Shown: positions 1 to 8,356 of the stretch, piece after piece
How the letters are laid out: the number at the start of each line of letters is the position of its first letter
Numbering within the stretch: the stretch's first letter is position 1
Source of the DNA: Bacteroidales bacterium
GTDB taxonomy: Bacteria > Bacteroidota > Bacteroidia > Bacteroidales > UBA932
NCBI GenBank assembly: GCA_017631875.1
Contig: JAGBSL010000028.1
Span: 1-49,080, forward strand
Direction of reading: 5' to 3'
Length of the DNA stretch: 49,080 nucleotides
Notes under the pieces: model-generated
Database searches by the model: none
Seen by the model: the letters and a program-made list of their open reading frames with translations, nothing else
Told to the model about the DNA's origin: nothing
Position numbers and translations under genes: made by a program

Positions 1-370
1 GCATGACCGGCAGGAGGAACTTTCCTATGACGATCAGAGTGACGGCCGCCATGATCTCGTATGCCGCTGTCGCGATTCCGTCACGGAAACCCGTGCCCGA
101 CATTCCGATGAACTGCTCTGCCGAGATGTTGGCGGCAATCAGAGAAGCTCCTACTGCCCACCATGTAAGTGTATTGCCGGCAAGGAAGTAATCGTTTGCA
201 CTCTTTTCCTCACCCTTTTTAGTGCGTCCGAGGAAGAGTCCCAAGGCGACAAGGACAACGAGGTAGATCACCAGGATGATAAGATCCACCGTCCTGAAGC
301 CGGATGCACCAATGGCCTGACCCAGGTCTATGGAACTCAAGGTCTCGCCGATCTGCTGTACGAAATTCAT
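1..370 (-). CDS. Sodium:solute symporter family protein, N-terminal part (cut by window edge)
   Basis: Reading leftwards from an ATG at 368-370, an open frame runs off the window edge after about 123 residues. It begins MNFVQQIGETLSS, has a hydrophobic segment near residues 29-46, then the sequence GRTKKGEEKSANDYFLAGN, which is the usual loop after the first helix of sodium/glucose-type symporters (SSS family). It continues with LTWWAVGASLIAANISAEQF and a further membrane segment. Family knowledge says such proteins import sugars or similar solutes with Na+ across the inner membrane; the substrate cannot be told from this fragment. It is divergent from the CotH-like gene, with back-to-back promoters between them. 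Confidence 0.88.
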   Translation of the reverse strand, partial: MNFVQQIGETLSSIDLGQAIGASGFRTVDLIILVIYLVVLVALGLFLGRTKKGEEKSANDYFLAGNTLTWWAVGASLIAANISAEQFIGMSGTGFRDGIATAAYEIMAAVTLIVIGKFLLPVM

Positions 371-403
371 AATTATGGTAGTTTAGTGTATTACTCTGCG
401 GTT

Positions 404-435
404 TTTGCCAAAGTCTCACAAATATAATAAATTTG
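404..435 (+). promoter_or_regulatory. Promoter of the CotH-like lipoprotein gene
   Basis: TTTG at 404-407, exactly 20 bases, then TAAATTTG at 428-435. This is a full match to the Bacteroidetes primary sigma factor consensus (TTTG, 19-21 bases, TAnnTTTG). The ATG is at 458, leaving a leader of about 15 bases. Confidence 0.75.
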
Positions 436-447
436 CATGTCATCAAA
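419..447 (-). promoter_or_regulatory. Promoter of the sodium/solute symporter gene
   Basis: On the minus strand TATATTTG (426 to 419) fits the Bacteroidetes -7 box TAnnTTTG. A TTTG lies at 447-444, 17 bases upstream, and the T-run allows 18-19. The symporter ATG follows 49 bases downstream. The -7 box abuts the opposite-facing -7 box of the CotH-like gene. Confidence 0.5.
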
Positions 448-457
448 AATATAGAGT

Positions 458-1978
458 ATGAAAAGAATAGCACGCCTCCTCATGTGTTTGGCCGTATTGG
501 CCGGCTGCGACGGATTTATCACTCCTGACATGATCATCATGCCTGACAACAAGGACGAGGGCACCGAAAAACCGGAGCCGAAACCGGAACCGGAGCCTGA
601 GCCGGAACCCGAACCAGAGCCTGTTCCTGAGGGCATTGTGCCGTTCACTCCCGCAAGCGTCAACGATCCCGGCGTCGCATACGTATGGGACGAGAATGTC
701 ATCCCTGAAATCACCGTCCACATCACTAAGGATGAATGGAACAAACTGCTGAAGAGATTTGACGAGTTCAACAACAATGTGGACTACTTCCATGCGGACT
801 TCACATACAAGAAAGGCAGCGAGACCATATTCATCGAAGACGGAGGCCTGCGCCTTAGAGGAAACACCTCACGCCGCAGACCTGAAGGATATACGGGACA
901 GAACCACAATTCCAACAATCCCGACTGGCATCACTGCCACTTCGGCATCAATTTCAGAAAGTACCATAAGGACTCCGACCACACGATCCATGGCATCAGA
1001 AAGGTCAACCTGAAATGGTTCAAGGACGACCCTTGCTATGTGCGCGAGCTTTATTGCTATGACCTGTTCCGCCGCTACGGCATCTGGACAAGCGCATTCT
1101 CTACCTACTGCAGGCTCTGGCTTCAGGTCGGAGATGAAAAGCCTGCATATTTCGGCGTCTATAACATGATCGAGCCTATCGATGAAGAGTTCGTGGAGCG
1201 ACGCGAAGAAGGCATGTTCGAGAATGTCAAAGGCAATCTGTGGAAGTGCGTCTATGGAGCCGGAGGCATGGCTGACCTCAAACATATCGACCCGAATAAC
1301 CCCAACCAGGTCAACTGGGACCAGGACAACGGCGTAAACTACACTTATGAATTCAAGGGTGACGAGGAAGACTTTGCTGCTGCAAGGGCACAGCTGGTGG
1401 ATTTCATAAAGAACCTCAACAACAAGCACAGCATACACTTCGAGAAATGGGCAAAGGAGGTGTTTGACGTTGAGTTCCTGCTGAAGACATACGCAGTAAA
1501 CGTGGCTGTAGGTATGTGGGACGACCACTGGGGCAACGGAAACAACTTCTACCTCTACTTCAGCGGCACCGGACTGGACGACTACAAGGTTTATTTCCTT
1601 CCATACGACTATGACAACTCACTCGGAACAAGTCTGATCGTGAATGACGCAGGACGCCAGGATCCGTACGACTGGGGAAATGCCGGCATCCTCATGGAAA
1701 AGATGATGATATTCGATGAATTCAGACAGATCTACAAAGAGGCCCTGCAGGAACTCGTAGACCCGGCAAACGCACTGTTCCACATGGACGCCAGCGTTCC
1801 GAGAATCAAGGCATGGCAGGACAAGATCAGTCCATACGTATCAAACGACACAGGAGAAGACATGAGCATCAAGGACCAGCCAGCCTCATGGAGCAATCAC
1901 ACCGAGTACCGCCTCGTGGACACCGGCTCCAACAACTGGTTCCGCGTCAAGACCGAGGTCATCAACAGTATGGAGTAG
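458..1978 (+). CDS. CotH kinase-family lipoprotein
   Basis: 506 residues. The N-terminus is a lipoprotein signal: basic start, hydrophobic run, lipobox LAGC with Cys17. It is followed by a Pro-Glu repeat linker (about residues 39-57), a typical stalk carrying a domain off the outer membrane. From about residue 80 the sequence fits the CotH family (spore-coat-protein-H-like atypical protein kinases): a GLRLRGNTS segment, FGINFRK, VNLKWFKDD, an HWGNGNNFYLYF segment and LPYDYDNSLG, the last two corresponding to the aspartate-bearing catalytic region. Family knowledge: CotH proteins phosphorylate secreted proteins or are surface proteins of unknown role in Bacteroidetes. The substrate is unknown. 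It ends at a strong shared terminator facing tnaA. Confidence 0.85.
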   Translation: MKRIARLLMCLAVLAGCDGFITPDMIIMPDNKDEGTEKPEPKPEPEPEPEPEPEPVPEGIVPFTPASVNDPGVAYVWDENVIPEITVHITKDEWNKLLKRFDEFNNNVDYFHADFTYKKGSETIFIEDGGLRLRGNTSRRRPEGYTGQNHNSNNPDWHHCHFGINFRKYHKDSDHTIHGIRKVNLKWFKDDPCYVRELYCYDLFRRYGIWTSAFSTYCRLWLQVGDEKPAYFGVYNMIEPIDEEFVERREEGMFENVKGNLWKCVYGAGGMADLKHIDPNNPNQVNWDQDNGVNYTYEFKGDEEDFAAARAQLVDFIKNLNNKHSIHFEKWAKEVFDVEFLLKTYAVNVAVGMWDDHWGNGNNFYLYFSGTGLDDYKVYFLPYDYDNSLGTSLIVNDAGRQDPYDWGNAGILMEKMMIFDEFRQIYKEALQELVDPANALFHMDASVPRIKAWQDKISPYVSNDTGEDMSIKDQPASWSNHTEYRLVDTGSNNWFRVKTEVINSME

Positions 1979-2013
1979 GTATCACCTAACTAATTGTCAC
2001 ACAGATAAATTAA

Positions 2014-2049
2014 TAATTAAGGGTCGGAAAATATTCCGACCCTTAATTA
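2014..2049. terminator. Bidirectional terminator between the CotH-like gene and tnaA
   Basis: A 16-bp perfect stem (left arm 2014-2029, right arm 2034-2049, core AAGGGTCGGAA/TTCCGACCCTT) with loop AATA and AT-rich tails on both sides. It lies between two convergent genes and can serve both. Confidence 0.85.
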
Positions 2050-2088
2050 TATAAAATGCTGATTATCAGCTATATGAGTTATCCTTAT

Positions 2089-3462
2089 TTAGAGTCTCTC
2101 GAGCTTCACAGTGAAGTGACGCATGAGCTCAGTCTCCCAAGTGATCTTCACACCGCGAGTGATCTCGTGACGACGATCGTAAACGTTCTTGAGGGCTGCT
2201 GCGATCACGTCCATGTGGTTGTTAGTGTACACACGGCGAGCGATGCAGAGACGCAGAAGGTCGAGACCACCGAAACGGTTCTCACGAGTTACAGGATCGC
2301 GGTCAGCGAGGATGTAACCGATCTCACAACCACGTACACCAGCCTCGATGTAGAGCTCGATGGCGAGTGTCTGAGCTGGGAACTCCTCCTTAGGGATCTG
2401 GTCGAGAACGCGGTCAGCGTCTACGAAGATAGCGTGACCACCTACTGGACGCTGGTAAGGGATTCCGTACTCGTCGAGCTTAGCTGCGAGGTACTGAACC
2501 TGCTTGATACGAGTCTCGATTGTAGGGAGCTCAGTGTTCTCGTCAAGACCTACTGCGAGAGCAGCCATGTCACGGCCGTTCATACCACCGTATGTGAGGA
2601 AGCCCTCGAATGGGATACAGAATCTCTTTGCACCCTCATACCAGTCCTCGTGGCGTGTTGCGATGAAACCACCCATGTTGACCAGACCGTCCTTCTTTGA
2701 TGACATTGTCATACCGTCAGCGTATGAGAACATCTCCTTGCAGATCTCCTTGATAGTCTTGTCGCCGTATCCTTCCTCACGAGTGCGGATGAAGTATGCG
2801 TTCTCAACGAAACGAGCAGAGTCGAAGATCACGCGCTTGCCGTACTTGTCAGCAACTGCGCGAACCTCGCGGAGGTTCTGCATTGATACAGGCTGTCCTC
2901 CGGCTGTGTTGTTTGTTACAGTCACGATGATGAATGGAACGAGGTCAGCGTTCTCTGCGAGAACCTTCTCGAGCTTCTTAGGGTCAACGTTACCCTTGAA
3001 AGGAACCTCGAGCTGAGTGTTCTTTGCCTCGTCTACTGTGCAGTCAACTGCGAATGCCTTGCGGCTCTCGATGTGACCCTTTGTTGTATCGAAGTGTGAG
3101 TTACCTGGAACGATAGCGCCTGCCTTCACGAGGTGGCTGAAGAGCACGTTCTCAGCAGCACGACCCTGGTGAGTAGGGATTACGTACTCGAAACCTGTGA
3201 TCTTTGCGATAGTGTCCTTGAGCATGAAGAAAGATGATGAACCTGCGTAGCTCTCGTCACCCATCATCATTGCAGCCCACTGGCGGTCGCTCATAGCGCC
3301 TGTACCTGAGTCAGTAAGACAGTCAATGTAAACCTGGTCTGACTTAAGCTGGAAGAGGTTGTAGTCTGCTTCCTTGATCCACTGCTCACGCTCCTCGCGA
3401 GTACTCATGCGAAGAGGCTCGACCATTTTGATCTTGTACGATTCTGCAAAAGGTAATTCCAT
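2089..3462 (-). CDS. tnaA: Tryptophanase (tryptophan indole-lyase)
   Basis: 457 residues, the normal length. A PLP enzyme that splits L-tryptophan into indole, pyruvate and ammonia in the cytoplasm. The family is shared with tyrosine phenol-lyase, and overall wording (for example MSDRQWA, EMFSYADG) is close to the phenol-lyase branch. However, the substrate-deciding positions are those of tryptophanase: Asp125 in HFDTTKGH (E. coli Asp137; Thr in the phenol-lyase), Ile381 in GCEIG (Arg in the phenol-lyase), and His449 in RHFTVKL (E. coli His463; Phe in the phenol-lyase). The PLP lysine is Lys257 in SSKKDG. The gene stands alone: no tnaC-like leader or tnaB-type permease is adjacent, although an NSS amino-acid transporter lies 9 kb away. 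The ATG at 3462 gives the conserved MELPFAESYKIK start. Confidence 0.93.
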   Translation of the reverse strand: MELPFAESYKIKMVEPLRMSTREEREQWIKEADYNLFQLKSDQVYIDCLTDSGTGAMSDRQWAAMMMGDESYAGSSSFFMLKDTIAKITGFEYVIPTHQGRAAENVLFSHLVKAGAIVPGNSHFDTTKGHIESRKAFAVDCTVDEAKNTQLEVPFKGNVDPKKLEKVLAENADLVPFIIVTVTNNTAGGQPVSMQNLREVRAVADKYGKRVIFDSARFVENAYFIRTREEGYGDKTIKEICKEMFSYADGMTMSSKKDGLVNMGGFIATRHEDWYEGAKRFCIPFEGFLTYGGMNGRDMAALAVGLDENTELPTIETRIKQVQYLAAKLDEYGIPYQRPVGGHAIFVDADRVLDQIPKEEFPAQTLAIELYIEAGVRGCEIGYILADRDPVTRENRFGGLDLLRLCIARRVYTNNHMDVIAAALKNVYDRRHEITRGVKITWETELMRHFTVKLERL

Positions 3463-3553
3463 GATTATTAGTATTTTAAGAGTTAATTATTATAATTTTC
3501 GTGTTTACAGCCGATAAAGGTAATGATTTTTAGCGGATTAACGGATTTTCGTT

Positions 3554-5560
3554 TTACTTTTTTACAATCTTTGCAGCAAATCCGCCACCTGGTGCCATAT
3601 TGACTGTAAGTCGGCGGTCAGATGGGAGTTCCACGACCTCCTTCTTGTAATCCCTTGCGACGCGGTAGGCATTGGCTCCGTCACGATAGATCTCAACCTC
3701 GTATGAACCCTCAGGGAGGAATGTCAGGTCAAGCACCAGCTCACGTGAAGACCAGTCTGTCATAGCACCCACGTACCAGTCGTTTCCATTACGGCGTGCG
3801 ATCGCTATGTACTTTCCGACCTCGCCGCACAGACCGCGGGTCTCATCCCATACGGTCGGGATCGCCGCGATGAACTCCAGGCATTCCTGCTCCCTCATAT
3901 AGTTCGAAGGAGAGTCGCAGAGCATGTTCAGAGGAGAATTGAAGATTACGTACTGAGCGAGCTGGCGACAGCGTGTACCCTGGCTCATAGGCTCGTTATA
4001 GACAGGATGATAATTGGACTTAGTAGCATTCCTCATGGCACCCTGGGTGTAATCTATCTGACCGGCCATCATGCGGATGAACGGGAAGGTAACGTCATAG
4101 GTCACCTGATCCACGGATGCGTCGCTCCATTTCATTGTCTCAAGACCATGGACACCCTCATAGTTGACTACATTCGGATATGTCCTGTGGAGGCCTGTAG
4201 GCTTGTATGAACCGTGGAAATCCGCCATCATATGATACTTGGCAGTAGTCTCGGATGCACGACGATGGAAGTCCACCATGTACTGGTCATCGCGGTCCAT
4301 GAAGTCGATCTTGAAGCCCTTGATGCCCATCTTCGAATAATGCTCGCAGACCTTTTCCATATCACGGTCGAACGCCCAATATCCGGCCCATAGAATCAGG
4401 CCTACATTGCGCTCCGAAGCATATTCTACCAGCATCTCAAGGTCTATTTCAGGCACCACCTGGAAGAGGTCCGCAGCTCCTTTTACCGACCATCCCTCAT
4501 CGAGGATGACATACTCGATGTCGTTCTTGGATGCGAAGTCAATGTAATGCTTATATGTATCATTATTGATTCCGGACACGAAGTCTACACCGTCGATGTT
4601 CCAGTCGTTCCACCAGTCCCATGCTACCTTGCCTGGCTTCACCCAGCTCCAGTCCTTGGTCGCGTCAGCAGGAGTAGCAAGACAGTAGACCATATCATTG
4701 TCTGCCATCTGGATGTCTTCCGTAGAAACCGAGATGACTCTCCAAGGGAAGGCCTGTTCGCCACTGCATTTAGCAATGTAAGGATGTCTGCTCTGAACCT
4801 CCATCTGAAGGTCACTGTGACCTCCCTGCCTTACCTCATCAGGATAGCCCGGGAATCTTGCCTCGAGAGCGGAATCCTTCTCGCCGTCAAGATTGTCATT
4901 ATACAGATACATGCCCGGATAGTTCAGAAGGTCTGCCTCTGTGATCGCGATCTTCTTTCCGTTCGGGCCGTCGACCAGCAGCGGAAGGAATGCCATGAGG
5001 GTTTTATCCCACTCCGAAAGCGGAGTGTATGAATATCTATTCTCGAACGAGTTATAGAACTGACTTTCAAGCGTTTCTGTGTGCTGTGCGACATATGCTG
5101 CCCACATGTTCCAGTCCTGGGCGAAGTTGAATTCCGCCATCTCATACTCTACGTGATAGTCTCCCTTGAGATGCGAGATGAAGCGGTATGCCATTCCTTC
5201 GTCGTATGCACGGAAAACCACGGAGAACTGCTTGAACTTCAATGTCAGCTCATTGAATTCATCCTTGACCACATCCTTCGTATAGATTACCGGAGTGATA
5301 GTTTCCGATACGCTTCGGCGGGTCACCTTCTTCACCGTCTGAACGCCACCGAAAACATCTCCTTCGACTGTAATCATAGAGATGTTCGCCTTATCAAGAA
5401 GAAGGTCCTGACCATGGGTCAGACTGTAGTTTATTCCTTCTCCCGCTTCGATCGAAACCACAAGGTTTCCGTCCGGAGACTTCAGCTCATAGTGTTTTGG
5501 CGCAGCCGTTGCGCTCATTGTCATGAGCACTGCTGCAAGAATGGTAATCAGTTTATGCAT
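3554..5560 (-). CDS. Glycoside hydrolase family 97 (alpha-galactosidase-like, retaining type)
   Basis: 668 residues with a signal peptide (cleavage near ATAA-PKH, residues 17-20), so periplasmic or exported. The N-terminal beta-sandwich (about 25-290) and the (beta/alpha)8 barrel (about 300-570) with WDWWNDWNIDG and YVILDEGWS are GH97 hallmarks, followed by a small C-terminal beta domain. The barrel carries GIKGFKIDFMDRDDQ with Asp419, the position of the catalytic nucleophile in the retaining GH97 branch (BT1871-like alpha-galactosidases). Glu468 in NYEGVHG is the likely acid/base. The inverting SusB-type alpha-glucosidases lack this Asp. No SusC/SusD pair is adjacent. It lies 16 bases after mutS on the same strand, so it may be co-transcribed with it. 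Confidence 0.9.
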   Translation of the reverse strand: MHKLITILAAVLMTMSATAAPKHYELKSPDGNLVVSIEAGEGINYSLTHGQDLLLDKANISMITVEGDVFGGVQTVKKVTRRSVSETITPVIYTKDVVKDEFNELTLKFKQFSVVFRAYDEGMAYRFISHLKGDYHVEYEMAEFNFAQDWNMWAAYVAQHTETLESQFYNSFENRYSYTPLSEWDKTLMAFLPLLVDGPNGKKIAITEADLLNYPGMYLYNDNLDGEKDSALEARFPGYPDEVRQGGHSDLQMEVQSRHPYIAKCSGEQAFPWRVISVSTEDIQMADNDMVYCLATPADATKDWSWVKPGKVAWDWWNDWNIDGVDFVSGINNDTYKHYIDFASKNDIEYVILDEGWSVKGAADLFQVVPEIDLEMLVEYASERNVGLILWAGYWAFDRDMEKVCEHYSKMGIKGFKIDFMDRDDQYMVDFHRRASETTAKYHMMADFHGSYKPTGLHRTYPNVVNYEGVHGLETMKWSDASVDQVTYDVTFPFIRMMAGQIDYTQGAMRNATKSNYHPVYNEPMSQGTRCRQLAQYVIFNSPLNMLCDSPSNYMREQECLEFIAAIPTVWDETRGLCGEVGKYIAIARRNGNDWYVGAMTDWSSRELVLDLTFLPEGSYEVEIYRDGANAYRVARDYKKEVVELPSDRRLTVNMAPGGGFAAKIVKK

Positions 5561-5576
5561 AGTATTTTATTTGTGG

Positions 5577-8237
5577 TTAAATTCCTAATTGCTCCTTCAT
5601 GCTTCGCAGCAGGTCGAAGGCCTGAAGCGGAGTCATGTTGTTAAGGTCCGCGTTGTCAAGTTCCTCCTTCAGGGATGCCAGCAGCGGATCCTCAAGCTGG
5701 AAGAATGACAGCTGGAGGCTTCCGTCGCTCTCCACTCGGCCTTCCTTGATGTTGTGCGGCTTGACGGTGTGCTTCTTAGCAGTCTTGCTCATAGCTTTCT
5801 TCTGGTTTTCGGCAACACTGTCTCCCGATTCCAATGCAGCAAGTGTCCTCTCCGCCGACTCGAGCACCTGACGCGGCATACCCGCCATTCGGGCCACATG
5901 AAGACCGAAGCTGTGCGCCACGCCGCCTTCCTTGAGCTTGCGCAGGAAGATGACGTTCTTGCCCACCTCCTTGACCGCAATATGGAAGTTCTTCACGCGG
6001 TCGTATATGTCCTCGAGGTCGTTGAGCTCATGGTAATGCGTCGCGAAAAGGGTCTTCGCGCCGTCGCCGTATTCATGGATATACTCCACGATTGCGCGGG
6101 CTATGGACATACCGTCGTATGTGGATGTTCCTCGGCCGATCTCGTCCAGAAGCACCAGCGAACGGGACGAGAGGTTGTGCAGGATCATTGATGTCTCGAG
6201 CATCTCGACCATGAATGTGGACTCTCCGCGGGAGATGTTGTCCGATGCACCCACGCGTGTGAATATCTTGTCGCAGTAGCCGAGGGTGGCTTCAGATGCA
6301 GGTACATATGAACCCACCTGTGCCATGAGGCTGATCAGCGCTACCTGACGCAGGAGGGCCGACTTACCGGCCATGTTCGGACCCGTGAGGATGATTATCT
6401 GCTGCTTCTCGTTATCAAGGTACACGTCGTTCGGCACGAACTCTTCGCCCGGCTGCATCATGGTCTCGATCACAGGGTGACGGCCCTGCCTGATGTCAAT
6501 CACCTTGCCGTCGGTCATCTTTGGACGGCAGTAGCGGTTGCTTATCGCCAGGTCGGCGAAGCCGCTGAGCACGTCCAGACGCGCAAGGATGCGACAGTTC
6601 TTCTGGATCATGGAGATGTTGGCCTGGATCTTGGCTACCAGCTCCGCATATATCTGGACCTCAAGCGCATAGATACGCTCCTCTGCGCCGAGGATCTTCT
6701 GCTCGTACTCCTTAAGTTCCTCCGTAATGTACCTTTCGGCATTGACGAGGGTCTGCTTCCTTATCCATTCCTCAGGCACGCTGTCCTTGTGGGCGTTACG
6801 CACCTCAAGGTAGTATCCGAAGACATTGTTGAAACCGATCTTCAGGGACGAAATTCCTGTACGCTCGATCTCGCGCTGCTGCACCTCGAGGAGGTAATCC
6901 TTGCCGTGGCGGGCTATCTTGCGGAGCTCGTCCAGTTCCTCATTCACGCCGGATGCGATCACGTCTCCCTTACCCAGCTGAGCTGCGGTTTCCGGATGCA
7001 TGGTCTTGCCGAGGTATTCAAGCAGCTCGGCGCAGTCACCCATCTTCGCGATCAGCTCATCCAGGGCCTCGACGCCCTTTCCTGAGCAGAGCTGCATGAT
7101 AGGAGCGGTCTGGCTCAGACCTCTGCGCAGCTGCATGACCTCGCGTGGCGAGATCTTGCCTGCCGCCGCACGCGAAATGATACGCTCAAGGTCACCTATG
7201 TCGCCGATCATGGTCTGGATGCGCATCAGATCGTCACCATTGTCTATGAAATGCTGAACTACGGCATATCTGCTTTCAAGTTCATGAAGGTCCATCACCG
7301 GCATCGCCAGCCATGTCCTGAGCATACGAGCTCCCATCGGCGATGAGCACTTGTCCATAACCTCAACGAGCGATGTGCCCTCCTTACCTGCTGTAGAAGC
7401 GAAGATCTCAAGGTTGCGGAATGTGAAGCGGTCCATCCACACGAACGAATCCTCATCGATGCGCGAGATAGAGCAGATATTGCTCAGTTCCTTGTGCTGG
7501 GTCTGCTCCAGATAGACCAGGAGTGCACCCGCAGAAGTCACCGCCAGCGGGAACGCATCCACTGCGAATCCCTTCAGCGAATCCACCTGAAGCTGCCTCT
7601 TGAGCTTCTCTACCGCATTGTCGTATACAAATGCCCACTCATCAAGGGTGGAAACGTAGTAATGGTCTCCGTATCTCTCCTTTGTGCCTTTTTCATATCC
7701 CCTCGGCACCAGGAGCTCTTTTGGAGCGAATGAGCTGAGGAGGGTTCCGATGTAGTCAAGGGAACCTTCAGCCACATGGAACGATCCTGTCGACACGTCA
7801 AGGAATGCAGCACCGCATCTCTCCTTGTGGAACGTCAGTCCGGCAATATAGTTATGCTCCTTCTGTTCGAGCAACTGCTCGCTGAAGGCAACACCCGGGG
7901 TCACGAGCTCCGTGATTCCGCGCTTTACGATACCCTTTGCGAGCTTCGGGTCCTCAAGCTGGTCGCAGACAGCGACCTTGTATCCCGCACGGACCAGTTT
8001 CGGAAGGTATGTCTCAAGGGAATGATGCGGGAATCCCGCCATAGGTATAGCGCCCGGCGTCGCGCTGGAACGCTTTGTGAGAACGATGCCCAGAACCTTG
8101 CTTGCCACCAGCGCATCGTCTCCATATGTCTCGTAAAAATCGCCGCACCTGAACAGAAGCACTGCCTCCGGATACTCCGCCTTGAAGGCGAAGAACTGCT
8201 TCATCATAGGTGTTTCGGTCGGTTTCTTTTCTGCCAT
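5577..8237 (-). CDS. mutS: DNA mismatch repair protein MutS
   Basis: 886 residues, full length for the family. It binds mismatches as a dimer and starts methyl-independent mismatch repair. The N-terminal mismatch-wedge motif is visible as Phe34-Tyr35-Glu36 in GDFYETYG. Walker A GPNMAGKS is at 619-626, followed by the DEIGRGTSTYDG Walker B/signature region and the FATHYHEL switch. The C-terminus ends in a DLNNMTPLQAFDLLRSMKEQ segment typical of the dimerisation/MutL-interaction tail. mutL is not in the window. The upstream gap is shared with a divergent glycosyltransferase gene and contains several hairpins. Confidence 0.97.
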   Translation of the reverse strand: MAEKKPTETPMMKQFFAFKAEYPEAVLLFRCGDFYETYGDDALVASKVLGIVLTKRSSATPGAIPMAGFPHHSLETYLPKLVRAGYKVAVCDQLEDPKLAKGIVKRGITELVTPGVAFSEQLLEQKEHNYIAGLTFHKERCGAAFLDVSTGSFHVAEGSLDYIGTLLSSFAPKELLVPRGYEKGTKERYGDHYYVSTLDEWAFVYDNAVEKLKRQLQVDSLKGFAVDAFPLAVTSAGALLVYLEQTQHKELSNICSISRIDEDSFVWMDRFTFRNLEIFASTAGKEGTSLVEVMDKCSSPMGARMLRTWLAMPVMDLHELESRYAVVQHFIDNGDDLMRIQTMIGDIGDLERIISRAAAGKISPREVMQLRRGLSQTAPIMQLCSGKGVEALDELIAKMGDCAELLEYLGKTMHPETAAQLGKGDVIASGVNEELDELRKIARHGKDYLLEVQQREIERTGISSLKIGFNNVFGYYLEVRNAHKDSVPEEWIRKQTLVNAERYITEELKEYEQKILGAEERIYALEVQIYAELVAKIQANISMIQKNCRILARLDVLSGFADLAISNRYCRPKMTDGKVIDIRQGRHPVIETMMQPGEEFVPNDVYLDNEKQQIIILTGPNMAGKSALLRQVALISLMAQVGSYVPASEATLGYCDKIFTRVGASDNISRGESTFMVEMLETSMILHNLSSRSLVLLDEIGRGTSTYDGMSIARAIVEYIHEYGDGAKTLFATHYHELNDLEDIYDRVKNFHIAVKEVGKNVIFLRKLKEGGVAHSFGLHVARMAGMPRQVLESAERTLAALESGDSVAENQKKAMSKTAKKHTVKPHNIKEGRVESDGSLQLSFFQLEDPLLASLKEELDNADLNNMTPLQAFDLLRSMKEQLGI

Positions 8238-8259
8238 TTTATATCTTTTTAAAAAATTT

Positions 8260-8306
8260 CGGCCCTAGCTCGGGCCGGCTGCGAAAACTATAGTTTTCTT
8301 GCTAGG
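8260..8306. other. Nested, mutually exclusive inverted repeats upstream of mutS
   Basis: CGGCCC (8260-8265) can pair with GGGCCG (8272-8277). GAAAACTATAGTTTTC (8283-8298) is a 16-base perfect palindrome. An outer pair CCTAGC (8264-8269)/GCTAGG (8301-8306) encloses that palindrome and overlaps the first stem, so the two folds cannot coexist. Whether it is an RNA switch or a DNA element cannot be told here. Confidence 0.5.
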
Positions 8307-8337
8307 CAAATGTACTAATTTTTGTTTAAACATAAAA
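8307..8337 (-). promoter_or_regulatory. Candidate promoter of mutS
   Basis: Minus-strand TACATTTG (8314 to 8307) matches the -7 consensus. Upstream, 19 bases away, is only a TTTT (8337 to 8334), so the -33 half is weak. Confidence 0.4.
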
Positions 8338-8349
8338 TGTTTACCTTTG
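8321..8349 (+). promoter_or_regulatory. Candidate promoter of the glycosyltransferase gene
   Basis: TTTG 8321-8324 and TACCTTTG 8342-8349, with 17 bases between (slightly short of 19-21). The -7 box ends only 7 bases before the ATG at 8357, so the transcript would have almost no leader. Confidence 0.45.
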
Positions 8350-8356
8350 TGTGTTT

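Noticed and set aside
570..630. Short tandem repeat in the CotH-like gene
   Set aside because: It is a Pro-Glu linker with varied codons, not a nucleotide repeat suited to slippage.
2056..2700. Long open frame opposite tnaA
   Set aside because: It is the shadow of strongly biased codons of tnaA; no promoter, and the protein looks like no family.
8251..8280. Terminator for mutS in the CGGCCC hairpin
   Set aside because: It lies upstream of mutS, not downstream, and no transcript from the other side needs to end there.
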